From positions 1-12,909 of the forward strand of contig JAAYFX010000251.1 of the NCBI GenBank assembly GCA_012728025.1: 12,909 nucleotides of DNA, in the 5' to 3' direction. The notes under the pieces are model-generated. The model did no database searches and was not told where the DNA came from. It saw nothing but the letters and a program-made list of their open reading frames with translations. This DNA is from Clostridiales bacterium (GTDB lineage Bacteria > Bacillota > Clostridia > Oscillospirales > Oscillospiraceae). Both the position numbers and the translations under genes were made by a program. Position 1 is the stretch's first letter; every line of letters starts with the position of its first letter. Shown in pieces: positions 8,301 through 12,909 of this stretch.

Positions 8301-8913
8301 CTCCGGTCATCCTATGGATGAATACAGAGACGGGGCAAGGCGAGCCGGAGCAACGCCCATAGCTTCTATAATGGCGGATTTGGAGAGGCCCGAAAATGAA
8401 AGGCACTTTCAGGATTCCCAGCTTGTGACTCTAGCGGGGCTTATTGAGTCCCACAAGACAAGACCCACAAGAAACAACAGCCTTATGAGCTATATAAGGC
8501 TTGAGGACTCCACAGGCTCCATGGAGCTTATAGCCTTTGCCAGAGTCCTTGATGAAAGCGGGATTTATATTAAAGACAATGCCGCCATTGTTGTTAAAGG
8601 CAGGATTTCTTTCAGAGATGAAAAAGAACCACAGCTGATGCTTGAAACCCTGCGCCCCTTAACAGACCTTTCAGAAACTCAGGAGGAAAAGCCGAAAGAG
8701 AAGGAAAAAAAGCTCTGGGTGAAGCTGCCCTCTCGGGAGGACCCGAGACTTAAGCGCATAGAGCTTATTCTCACAATGTTTCCCGGAGATGGGCGCATGA
8801 TAGTTTATTTTGAGGATACTAAAGACCGTATGGGCACAGCCTGCCTTATACATGAGGCCCTTATAGCCGAGCTTAAAGAAATGCTAGGAGATGCCAATGT
8901 TGTGGTAAAATAA
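5365..8913 (+). CDS. dnaE: DNA polymerase III subunit alpha (DnaE)
   Basis: DnaE is a C-family replicative polymerase of 1182 residues. The N-terminal PHP domain (about 3-280) keeps HLHVHS (5-10), TDHG (39-42), GCEVY (64-68), SH (86-87), SGCIAG (135-140) and NDAHY (204-208). The palm/catalytic motifs are GPGRGSAAGS (382-391), PDIDIDF (423-429) with the metal-binding Asp424/Asp426, and KMDFLGL (574-580) with the third Asp576. Next are THAAGVVI (533-540), YGCIVYQEQV (690-699), a helix-hairpin-helix region (about 845-905), a likely internal beta-clamp site QIDLF (936-940) and an OB fold (about 1018-1098). A Glu/Lys-rich linker (1104-1117) precedes the final domain. Domain order is that of DnaE, not PolC: there is no inserted exonuclease. 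The SD is AAGGAG (5353-5358). It is the last gene of the operon and ends in a strong terminator. Confidence 0.98.
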   Translation: MAFAHLHVHSEYSLLDGACRIGDMAEHVKNLGQTALAITDHGVMYGAVAFYKAAKKAGIKPIIGCEVYVAPRGMKDREYGKDNDYSHLILLCKDETGYKNLCYLVSESFLEGFYIKPRIDWQLLTSHAEGLICLSGCIAGEIQQKLIKGDYESAKERALFLRDVFGEDSFYLELQEHGLAEEAAAAEGLIKLHRETGIPLVLTNDAHYTKRQDAKNQDVLMCIQMGKTMDDPDRMKFQGTDFYLKSEAEMRELLSQYPEAGEAADNTAKIADMCNFDFEFGHYHLPSFQLPQGETDGTEYLKKLCEKGFLERYGEHFGEGSEKVSVNSEGGKAPNRPSYNYKDLHAQLDYEVTMISQMGFTDYFLITADFIAYAKSRGIPVGPGRGSAAGSMVSYCLGITDVDPVKYGLFFERFLNPERVSMPDIDIDFCVERRGEVIDYVTAKYGSDHVAQIVTFGTMAARGAIRDVGRALGISYAECDEAAKQVPMTLNIKLDEALALSKRLREIYDGDEKMRELIDMARSLEGMPRHASTHAAGVVITGEPVYRYVPLAKNDDLVVCQFPMTTLEELGLLKMDFLGLRNLTVLERANRLVQKHIPDFDVARQPDDDSETFEMLSQGKTSGVFQLESAGITSVCTGLRPRSIEDITAVISLYRPGPMESIPRFLRCSSDPSKISYKHELLRPILDVTYGCIVYQEQVIEIFRRLAGFSLGQADMIRRAMSKKKHDIIDAERQSFIYGDETRGICGALAKGVSEEAAGSIYDEILDFANYAFNKAHAVSYAIISYRTAYMKCHHPREYMAALLSSVLDNSTKVAEYIAECREMGIKLLPPDVNESEADFTVSGENIRFGLVAIKNIGRGFINALMESRRVGGPFSSFDDFCQRLHGRDLNRRALESLIRSGAFDSMGYRRSQLLVVYDRVLESIGGDARKNVEGQIDLFSAVSGGEGTLLPETPLPDIAEFSPRELMAMEKETTGLYLSGHPMDEYRDGARRAGATPIASIMADLERPENERHFQDSQLVTLAGLIESHKTRPTRNNSLMSYIRLEDSTGSMELIAFARVLDESGIYIKDNAAIVVKGRISFRDEKEPQLMLETLRPLTDLSETQEEKPKEKEKKLWVKLPSREDPRLKRIELILTMFPGDGRMIVYFEDTKDRMGTACLIHEALIAELKEMLGDANVVVK

Positions 8914-8920
8914 AAAGGCC

Positions 8921-8958
8921 AAACCCCCGCATAGCAAATACTATGCGGGGGTTTTTTT
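8921..8958 (+). terminator. Strong intrinsic terminator of dnaE, probably shared with the convergent S1 gene
   Basis: AAACCCCCGCATAG (8921-8934) and its exact complement (8941-8954) flank the 6-base loop CAAATA. A run of seven T's overlaps the end of the stem (8952-8958) on the plus strand. On the minus strand the same stem ends the S1-gene transcript, which stops at 8968, but its T-run is broken by GGCC. It is therefore likely bidirectional, and stronger for dnaE. Confidence 0.95.
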
Positions 8959-8967
8959 AAGGTATAT

Positions 8968-9432
8968 TTAATCTCGGCGGCGCTTATAGCCGCCTTTTTT
9001 ATCGGAATAAATGCGGCTGCCTGCCATACGACTGTCAGAGTCCTGCATAAACTGTTTTAGTTTGTCTTCAAAACTTGTTTCAACAGGCGCAGAGGAAGGC
9101 TTTGCTGTGAAGCCAGAGTTTCGTGGCGGGCTGTTTGTGCCTCTCTGGGGGTTTGGCCTCGCTTTTGAAAAGCGGGAGCCTTCCGGTGAAGCATCGGGCG
9201 GCTGAGCCTTTTTAATGGACAGGTTTATTTTTCCGGCCTCGTTTATGCCGATTACCTTGACCTTGACTATTTGACCTTCGCTTAGGTGCTCGTTTACATC
9301 ATTGACATAAGCGTTGGCAATTTCAGAAATATGAACAAGACCGTTTTTGCCGTCCGGCAAGGAAACAAAAGCACCAAACTTTGTGATGCCGGTTACCTTT
9401 CCTTCAAAAATCTCTCCCACTGTCGGCTGCAT
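8968..9432 (-). CDS. S1 domain RNA-binding protein (YabR-type)
   Basis: A 154-residue protein with a single S1 (OB-fold) RNA-binding domain at residues 3-74. It has the S1 hallmarks VGEIFEGKVTGITKFGAFV, GLVHISEI, VNEHLSEGQIVKVKVI and GKINLSIK. A Pro/Ser/Arg-rich, probably disordered stretch (about 76-118) follows, then a conserved-looking end FEDKLKQFMQDSDSR and a basic tail KKGGYKRRRD. Relatives beside divIC are called YabR; CvfD-type proteins of this size act as post-transcriptional regulators bound to the ribosome or RNA, but that role is inferred here. It is last in the yabP-yabQ-divIC cluster, 66 bases after divIC. The only good SD (AGGAGG) is 13 bases from the ATG, longer than usual, and no better start is visible. 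Confidence 0.9.
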   Translation of the reverse strand: MQPTVGEIFEGKVTGITKFGAFVSLPDGKNGLVHISEIANAYVNDVNEHLSEGQIVKVKVIGINEAGKINLSIKKAQPPDASPEGSRFSKARPNPQRGTNSPPRNSGFTAKPSSAPVETSFEDKLKQFMQDSDSRMAGSRIYSDKKGGYKRRRD

Positions 9433-9445
9433 ATAAGAGTATTTT

Positions 9446-9451
9446 CCTCCT
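9446..9451 (-). promoter_or_regulatory. Distant Shine-Dalgarno of the S1-domain gene
   Basis: AGGAGG lies 13 bases before the ATG at 9432, against five to ten elsewhere in this window. No in-frame alternative start codon lies between them, so the spacing seems real. It may lower translation. Confidence 0.5.
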
Positions 9452-9498
9452 GTTTGTTCGTTTTGGGCGGGCGGGGCTGTGCTTATAATAAAGCGGGT

Positions 9499-9777
9499 TT
9501 AGCCGCTTATATCATAAAAAATCTTTTCACTGGGAAGAACCAAGCCAAGTTTGCCACGGGCGATGTCTTCTATGGTTTCGGGGTCCGAGCTGTGTTCTAT
9601 GGCATAGCTAAGCTCTGTATTTGTCTGCATTACATCCTCTGCCTGAGCCTTAAGAATGTCCCTTTTTTCCTGAGCCTCGCTTACCTGAACTTTTAGTGAC
9701 AGAAGGTTCAGACCGGCGTATACCACTATGGCGATGATGATGATTTTTGTTACGAGGCTTGCCCGTTTCAGCTTCAT
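9499..9777 (-). CDS. divIC: Septum formation initiator / DivIC-FtsB family protein
   Basis: A 92-residue bitopic division protein. The short basic cytoplasmic start MKLKRASLVTK is followed by one membrane segment (about 10-28), an extracellular coiled coil (about 30-60) rich in Glu/Gln/Lys, and the family C-terminal motif DPETIEDIARGKLGLVLPSE. DivIC and FtsB act with FtsL and DivIB/FtsQ in the divisome to activate septal wall synthesis. AGGGAG stands about eight bases before the ATG, inside the upstream yabQ frame. The first 128 bases of this gene overlap the end of yabQ in another frame. The start is still convincing because residues 1-9 give the expected positive flank to the membrane segment. 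Confidence 0.92.
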   Translation of the reverse strand: MKLKRASLVTKIIIIAIVVYAGLNLLSLKVQVSEAQEKRDILKAQAEDVMQTNTELSYAIEHSSDPETIEDIARGKLGLVLPSEKIFYDISG

Positions 9778-10270
9778 TCAGATACTCCCTTCGGGCTGTC
9801 GGAGTCGCCTCCGAGTCTGACCCTTGAGTTTTATACCTATTCATCTTCATTGTATACCTAATTCGGGCAATTTGAAAGGGTTTTTTTGTTTTTTTAGAAC
9901 ATTTGGTGAGCTTTTCCAATAAACGGCCCATTGTCATAGAGATAATGTTAGCAATTTTAAGAAAAAAACCGAAGAAAGCAAGAAAAAGCTTTAGGAAAAA
10001 GGGGCTGAAGCTTAAAAAATACAGGGCGGCGCCCAAGGCTGCAAGCAGTGTCATATATATTCGGGCCTTGCCGCCGCCGGCCCACATAGCCAGCATAAAT
10101 AAAAGGGCAAAACCGAATATGCAGATGATAATATCGGATATAACTGTTACAGCGGCATTTTTGAAGTTTAGCCGCAGGGCTTTGAACAGGTCGTAAACTA
10201 TGGCGAAGATAAGCCCGACAATAAGGGAAATGGCGGCGGCTGTCATCTGTCCTGTTATGGGCTGCTCCAA
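9650..10270 (-). CDS. yabQ: Spore cortex biosynthesis protein YabQ
   Basis: YabQ is a membrane protein required for spore cortex formation in Bacillus and made in the mother cell. Here the 206-residue frame shows four hydrophobic segments (about 10-28, 42-64, 70-88, 89-112). The N-terminal ISLIVGLIFAIVYDLFKALR has the familiar G(L/I)xxxxxYDxxRxxR look of YabQ. A basic soluble tail (about 119-206) follows. The proposed start is TTG at 10270, three bases after the yabP stop and in the same frame, with no clear SD, so translation is probably coupled to yabP. The first ATG (residue 9) is an alternative. The last 42 codons lie inside divIC in another frame. Their His-rich stretch (HHHRH, 177-181) comes from the Ile codons of the DivIC membrane segment and should not be read as a metal site. 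Confidence 0.85.
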   Translation of the reverse strand: MEQPITGQMTAAAISLIVGLIFAIVYDLFKALRLNFKNAAVTVISDIIICIFGFALLFMLAMWAGGGKARIYMTLLAALGAALYFLSFSPFFLKLFLAFFGFFLKIANIISMTMGRLLEKLTKCSKKTKKPFQIARIRYTMKMNRYKTQGSDSEATPTARREYLNEAETGKPRNKNHHHRHSGIRRSEPSVTKSSGKRGSGKKGHS

Positions 10271-10273
10271 GGT

Positions 10274-10558
10274 CTATTTGAAAAGGCGGGACCAGAGGCT
10301 GCCGCCAGGGGCGGTTTCCTCATAGCCAAGGTCTGTAATAAGCCCAGACACCGCAAGCTCACCGGTCTCTAAACTTAACTTATCGATGTGAAGCTCCCCG
10401 CCTTGGATTATAAGAGCGCCCTTTGCGGTTTTAAGGATGATGCGCTGTTCATCAAAGCTGTCCACATCCTCAACACCTGTTACGGAAAGGCGGCTCCTGT
10501 CCTCTAAAATCAGGTTGTGGCACTTTGCGTTTAGCTTTTCATTTTCGTCATATATCAT
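10274..10558 (-). CDS. yabP: Sporulation protein YabP
   Basis: A 94-residue protein of the YabP/YqfC family, small soluble sporulation proteins of the mother cell whose biochemistry is unclear. The core LILEDRSRLSVTGVEDVDSF followed by DEQRIILKTAKGALIIQGGE fits the family pattern (NRexLxITGVxxVxSFdexxIxlxTxxGxLxIxGexL). The core continues with LHIDKLSLETGELAVSGLI, and the tail SLWSRLFK is the usual end. The frame is open much further upstream, but that part is the antisense-free overlap with the lipoprotein gene. The start is fixed by GGAGGT (10566-10571), seven bases before ATG 10558. A candidate sigma-E promoter lies immediately upstream. yabQ follows in the same frame after UAG and one codon. 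Confidence 0.92.
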   Translation of the reverse strand: MIYDENEKLNAKCHNLILEDRSRLSVTGVEDVDSFDEQRIILKTAKGALIIQGGELHIDKLSLETGELAVSGLITDLGYEETAPGGSLWSRLFK

Positions 10559-10587
10559 AGAACATACCTCCGTTTTTGTAGTGGTAC

Positions 10588-10616
10588 ATACTATGATGGA
10601 CAAGGGGTTTTTATTC
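10588..10616 (-). promoter_or_regulatory. Candidate sigma-E promoter of yabP-yabQ
   Basis: On the minus strand, GAATAAA (10616-10610) fits the sigma-E -35 pattern kmATAww at every position. After 14 bases, CATAGTAT (10595-10588) matches the -10 pattern CATAcAhT at six of eight positions. The start of transcription would fall near 10580, giving a leader of roughly 20 bases with GGAGGT inside. The -35 box contains the lipoprotein stop codon. An overlapping, weaker sigma-A reading (TTGTCC, 17 bases, TACAAA) cannot be excluded. Confidence 0.5.
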
Positions 10617-11495
10617 CGGAAAGTTAGCTCTGGACAGCTGGATGGCGGCCTTTGCCATAGCCACAATACCATCCCTGTCATTGGTGTAGCTTTGGTTGTC
10701 CCATATGAAAGCCCCTTTGGCCTCAAGGCCCGTATCTTCGGCAGCGGAATATACGCCTTCATATGCGGCGGTGTATTCCGAAAGTGCAGCCGACTTTTTT
10801 CCTATTTTGTAGCTTGCGTCAATAGTGTCTCCTGTTGCCTCGTCGTAATTTTCCTCCTTATACATAAGAGAGGTGAGGGTCAACACATCGTCTTTGCTGT
10901 TAAAGCGGATAAGCTCACGATAGGAAAAGTCTATACCTCCGTTACCGCTGGAAACAAGGTAAAACATTTCCCCTGTGCTCTTGTCTTTCATAAGGCGGAA
11001 ATCTTCAAAGTAGTTTGCGTTAACAGAGATGTCCGACATATGCTCTCCGCCGAAAGTCTCTCTTACAGATTGCATACTTGCGGAAACACATTCGACCCTG
11101 CCATCGATTATGTCAAAAAACTGAACACCCATTGATGCGGAGGCGCCGGCATCAAAAATTATCATTTCTATGCCACCGTCCATATCAAGGTCTATAAAGC
11201 CTATGCCGGAGATGGCCCCGAAAAAGGCATTGGACAGCTCCTCATAAATATCGGTGATAAAATCCATAAAGATGGCTTCACGGATAGAGTTGTCTACCGA
11301 AGGCATGGTTGTTGGGGAAGGAGTGGGCAGAGAGTTTTCCTCGTTGTCTGTATCGGCATCTGAGGGTAGGGGAGACAAAGTCTCTCCGGAAGGTGGGGTA
11401 GTTTGGGCTTCCGGCTGCTCTGGCGATGCCGAACAGGAGCAAAGTAAAATGAGTGATACGAGAATTATTGTGATGATACTGTAATGCTTTCGCAT
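10611..11495 (-). CDS. Putative lipoprotein with Asp-rich calcium-site-like motif
   Basis: The function is not recognised. The protein has 294 residues from ATG 11495, chosen because GGAGGT stands four bases before it. An ATG four codons upstream overlaps that SD and is unlikely. A signal peptide (basic RKH, then hydrophobic 7-18) ends in a lipobox LCSC with Cys21 as the probable lipidated residue, so it should be anchored outside the membrane. Residues 22-70 form an acidic Pro/Ser/Thr-rich linker. The globular part starts near 71. It contains GFIDLDMDGGIEMIIFD (99-115), a DxDxDGxxE loop of the kind seen in calcium-binding EF-hand or FG-GAP-like repeats. It has its own sigma-A promoter and follows the GlnQ terminator. 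yabP starts 52 bases after its stop, so read-through into the spore cluster is possible. It occupies the place of yabO/rqcP in the Bacillus order. Confidence 0.8.
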   Translation of the reverse strand: MRKHYSIITIILVSLILLCSCSASPEQPEAQTTPPSGETLSPLPSDADTDNEENSLPTPSPTTMPSVDNSIREAIFMDFITDIYEELSNAFFGAISGIGFIDLDMDGGIEMIIFDAGASASMGVQFFDIIDGRVECVSASMQSVRETFGGEHMSDISVNANYFEDFRLMKDKSTGEMFYLVSSGNGGIDFSYRELIRFNSKDDVLTLTSLMYKEENYDEATGDTIDASYKIGKKSAALSEYTAAYEGVYSAAEDTGLEAKGAFIWDNQSYTNDRDGIVAMAKAAIQLSRANFPE

Positions 11496-11510
11496 AAAAA
11501 CCTCCATAAG

Positions 11511-11528
11511 GCGGGCTTTTTTACCCGC
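11511..11528 (-). other. Leader hairpin ahead of the lipoprotein gene
   Basis: On the transcript, GCGGGU and GCCCGC form a 6-bp stem (one wobble pair) with an A-rich loop, about six bases upstream of the GGAGGT at 11501-11506. It sits within the short leader after the predicted start near 11533. There is no T-run after it, so it is not a terminator. Protection of the 5' end or an effect on ribosome access is conceivable. Confidence 0.35.
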
Positions 11529-11539
11529 AGGTTGCGGTA

Positions 11540-11568
11540 ATTATAGCACAGGGGCAAGTCGGGGTAAA
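11540..11568 (-). promoter_or_regulatory. Sigma-A promoter of the lipoprotein gene
   Basis: On the minus strand a perfect -10 box TATAAT (11545-11540) lies 17 bases after TTTACC (11568-11563, 4 of 6 to the -35 consensus). Transcription would start near 11533, about 38 bases before the lipoprotein ATG. It lies downstream of the GlnQ terminator and gives the lipoprotein an independent transcript. Confidence 0.7.
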
Positions 11569-11624
11569 GTAAGAAGGGGCATTTGTAGAATTTGTTATAT
11601 TTTGATACATATTTTTTGCATAGG

Positions 11625-11684
11625 CTTACAAACAAAAACAGAACGCCCGAAGGCAGAGGGAAAAACAACTCTGCACAGGGGCGT
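11625..11684 (-). terminator. Intrinsic terminator after the glnQ-like gene
   Basis: An interrupted stem pairs ACGCCC with GGGCGT (11684-11679 with 11648-11643) and GCAGAG with CTCTGC (11674-11669 with 11658-11653). On the minus strand a T-rich run (TTCTGTTTTTGTTTG, down to about 11628) follows. It starts 12 bases after the ATPase stop. The plus strand also has a T-rich flank, but no plus-strand gene lies there. Confidence 0.75.
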
Positions 11685-11695
11685 TTTATTTGTTT

Positions 11696-12439
11696 TTAAA
11701 GAACCTTGGCCAAAAAGTTTTTTAGGCGCTCGCTTTTTGGCTTATCAAAAAGCTCGGCCGGAGTGTTTTCCTCAACAATTTTACCTTCGTCCATGAAGAT
11801 TACACGGCTGCCCACCTCTCGGGCAAAGTTCATTTCGTGGGTGACAACCACCATGGTCATCCCCTCTTGGGCAAGCTGCTTCATAACGTCCAGCACTTCT
11901 CCGACCATTTCGGGGTCAAGGGCACTGGTGGGTTCGTCGAAAAGCATGACATCAGGACTCATTGCCAAGGCACGGACTATGGCAATGCGCTGCTTTTGTC
12001 CGCCGGAAAGCTGGCTTGGATAGGCTTTTGCCCTGTCTTCAAGACCCACACGCCGAAGAAGGGCAAGGGCGTTTTCCTCAGCCTTTTCGGGGCTTTGTTT
12101 AAGAAGCTTTACAGGGGCAATGGTCATGTTTCTCAAAACGGTCATATGAGGGAAAAGGTTAAATTGCTGAAAAACCATGCCCATTTTCCGACGGTGCAGG
12201 TCAATGTCGGTTTTGGGGTCTGTGATGTCGGTGCCGTTAAAAAGAATCTGACCGTCAGTGGGTGTTTCCAAAAGGTTGAGACAGCGCAGGAAGGTTGACT
12301 TTCCGCTGCCCGAGGGGCCTATGACAACTACCACCTCGCCTTTGCGAATATCTGCCGAAACACCGTCAAGAGCCTTTATTTTATCGCCGTTATAGTGCTT
12401 TTTAACATCTTTCACACTGATAAGCGTATTATCTTTCAC
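11696..12439 (-). CDS. glnQ: Polar amino-acid ABC transporter ATP-binding protein (GlnQ type)
   Basis: This is the ATPase of an importer of the polar amino-acid (PAAT) family. The cytoplasmic dimer powers uptake of an amino acid such as glutamine, arginine or cystine; the substrate cannot be told from the ATPase. Motifs over 247 residues are Walker A GPSGSGKST (41-49), Q-loop Gln91 in FQQFNLFPHMT, signature LSGGQ (144-148), Walker B VMLFDEP (164-170), D-loop SALD (172-175) and switch His201. The start is taken as GTG 12439, which gives the standard length and N-terminus. The frame stays open for 25 more codons, but those lie inside the permease gene and do not resemble the family. GGAGG (12450-12454) is ten bases ahead. 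The gene overlaps the permease end by 11 bases, which suggests translational coupling. A terminator follows. Confidence 0.95.
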   Translation of the reverse strand: MKDNTLISVKDVKKHYNGDKIKALDGVSADIRKGEVVVVIGPSGSGKSTFLRCLNLLETPTDGQILFNGTDITDPKTDIDLHRRKMGMVFQQFNLFPHMTVLRNMTIAPVKLLKQSPEKAEENALALLRRVGLEDRAKAYPSQLSGGQKQRIAIVRALAMSPDVMLFDEPTSALDPEMVGEVLDVMKQLAQEGMTMVVVTHEMNFAREVGSRVIFMDEGKIVEENTPAELFDKPKSERLKNFLAKVL

Positions 12440-12909
12440 TGCTGCGCAGCCTCCTTTCAAGCTTACCCATAAGCCAAGTGAAGAACATGACAAGGATAAG
12501 GTATATAAGGGCAACGCCCAGTAAGGGCGGGAAATTCACATAGGATATGCCAAGGATGATATTACCCGCATAGGTAAGGTCCATAAGACCCACATAGCCT
12601 GCAACGGCGGTTTCCTTTAAAAGGGTTATAAATTCGTTTACCAAGGTGGGCAAAACATTTTTGACAGCCTGAGGCAAAACTATGTATGTCATTGTTTGAA
12701 CATAGCCAAAGCCAAGGCTGCGGCCTGCCTCTGTCTGCCCCTCGTCAACAGACATTATGCCCCCTCGGATAATTTCCGCCACATAGGCACCGGAATTTAT
12801 GCCAAAGGCAATAACGCCTGCTAAGACCTTGTTGTTGCTGGATGCCATGATAACAAAGAAAATTATCATAAGCTGCACAACCACAGGAGTGCCCCGTATG
12901 ACTGTAAGG
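12429..12909 (-). CDS. Polar amino-acid ABC transporter permease (GlnP/HisM type), C-terminal part
   Basis: Partial gene: it enters from the right edge in frame and ends at TAA 12431-12429, leaving 159 residues. The first visible residues, LTVIRGTPVVVQLMIIFFVI, match the conserved IRGTPxxVQL stretch of His/Glu/Gln/Arg/opine permeases. The ATPase-contacting EAA loop reads EAGRSLGFGYVQTM, followed by VLPQAVKNVLP. At least three membrane segments are visible, the last ending in a basic tail LERRLRSSER. It forms the channel for the ATPase encoded just downstream. The binding protein is not in the window and may lie upstream of the permease. Confidence 0.94.
   Translation of the reverse strand, partial: LTVIRGTPVVVQLMIIFFVIMASSNNKVLAGVIAFGINSGAYVAEIIRGGIMSVDEGQTEAGRSLGFGYVQTMTYIVLPQAVKNVLPTLVNEFITLLKETAVAGYVGLMDLTYAGNIILGISYVNFPPLLGVALIYLILVMFFTWLMGKLERRLRSSER

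Noticed and set aside
9491..9508. Hairpin AAGCGG/CCGCTT over the divIC stop codon as a terminator
   Set aside because: The stem is only six base pairs and no T-run follows, and the S1 gene on the same strand starts just downstream.
9722..9750. His-rich tract in the YabQ tail as a possible metal-binding site
   Set aside because: The histidines are the off-frame reading of repeated ATC codons in the DivIC membrane segment.
10559..10762. 68-codon N-terminal extension of yabP
   Set aside because: It lies inside the lipoprotein gene in a different frame, and a strong SD sits directly ahead of ATG 10558.
12440..12514. 25-codon N-terminal extension of the glnQ-like ATPase
   Set aside because: It overlaps the permease coding sequence and would give an atypical N-terminus. 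The GTG at 12439 gives the standard family length.

Overview
The window reads as ordinary chromosome from an endospore-forming Clostridia-type member of the Bacillota. Three things point there. A conserved hprK-murB-rapZ-glmR-whiA-dnaE run covers the left two thirds. A yabP-yabQ-divIC-yabR sporulation and division cluster lies on the opposite strand. Shine-Dalgarno sites are strong (GGAGG type) and base composition is moderate, with many ATA and CTT codons. I see no phage, insertion sequence, CRISPR array, tRNA or rRNA, and no obvious unknown multi-gene system. The less ordinary points are structural and regulatory and sit mostly in the minus-strand sporulation cluster.

Layout. Bases 1-144 are the 3' end of rpmB (ribosomal protein L28), followed by a structured 3' region and an intrinsic terminator (225-260). 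A sigma-A-like promoter (380-408) then opens a plus-strand operon: hprK (HPr kinase/phosphorylase), murB (peptidoglycan precursor synthesis), rapZ (nucleotide-binding regulator), glmR/yvcK (UDP-GlcNAc-linked carbon partitioning), whiA (DNA-binding regulator) and dnaE (replicative polymerase alpha subunit). It closes with a near-perfect hairpin terminator (8921-8958). The genes tie sugar/PTS regulation and amino-sugar flux to wall synthesis, cell-cycle control and replication.

Everything to the right is on the minus strand and converges on dnaE. Read in transcription order from the right edge, it has three blocks. First come a polar amino-acid ABC permease (partial) and its GlnQ-type ATPase, ended by a hairpin terminator. 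Second is an orphan lipoprotein with its own sigma-A promoter. Third is yabP-yabQ-divIC-S1 protein (YabR type), which ends at the shared terminator. YabP and YabQ are spore-formation proteins, DivIC is a divisome protein and the S1 protein is a probable RNA-binding regulator. A candidate sigma-E promoter overlaps the lipoprotein stop codon just ahead of yabP. The rqcP/yabO gene that precedes yabP in Bacillus is absent here, and the lipoprotein occupies that place. yabP and yabQ are in the same frame, separated by a single UAG and one sense codon, and yabQ overlaps divIC by 128 bases.

Gene identities rest on motifs read by eye. Promoters and hairpins are sequence matches without expression data.
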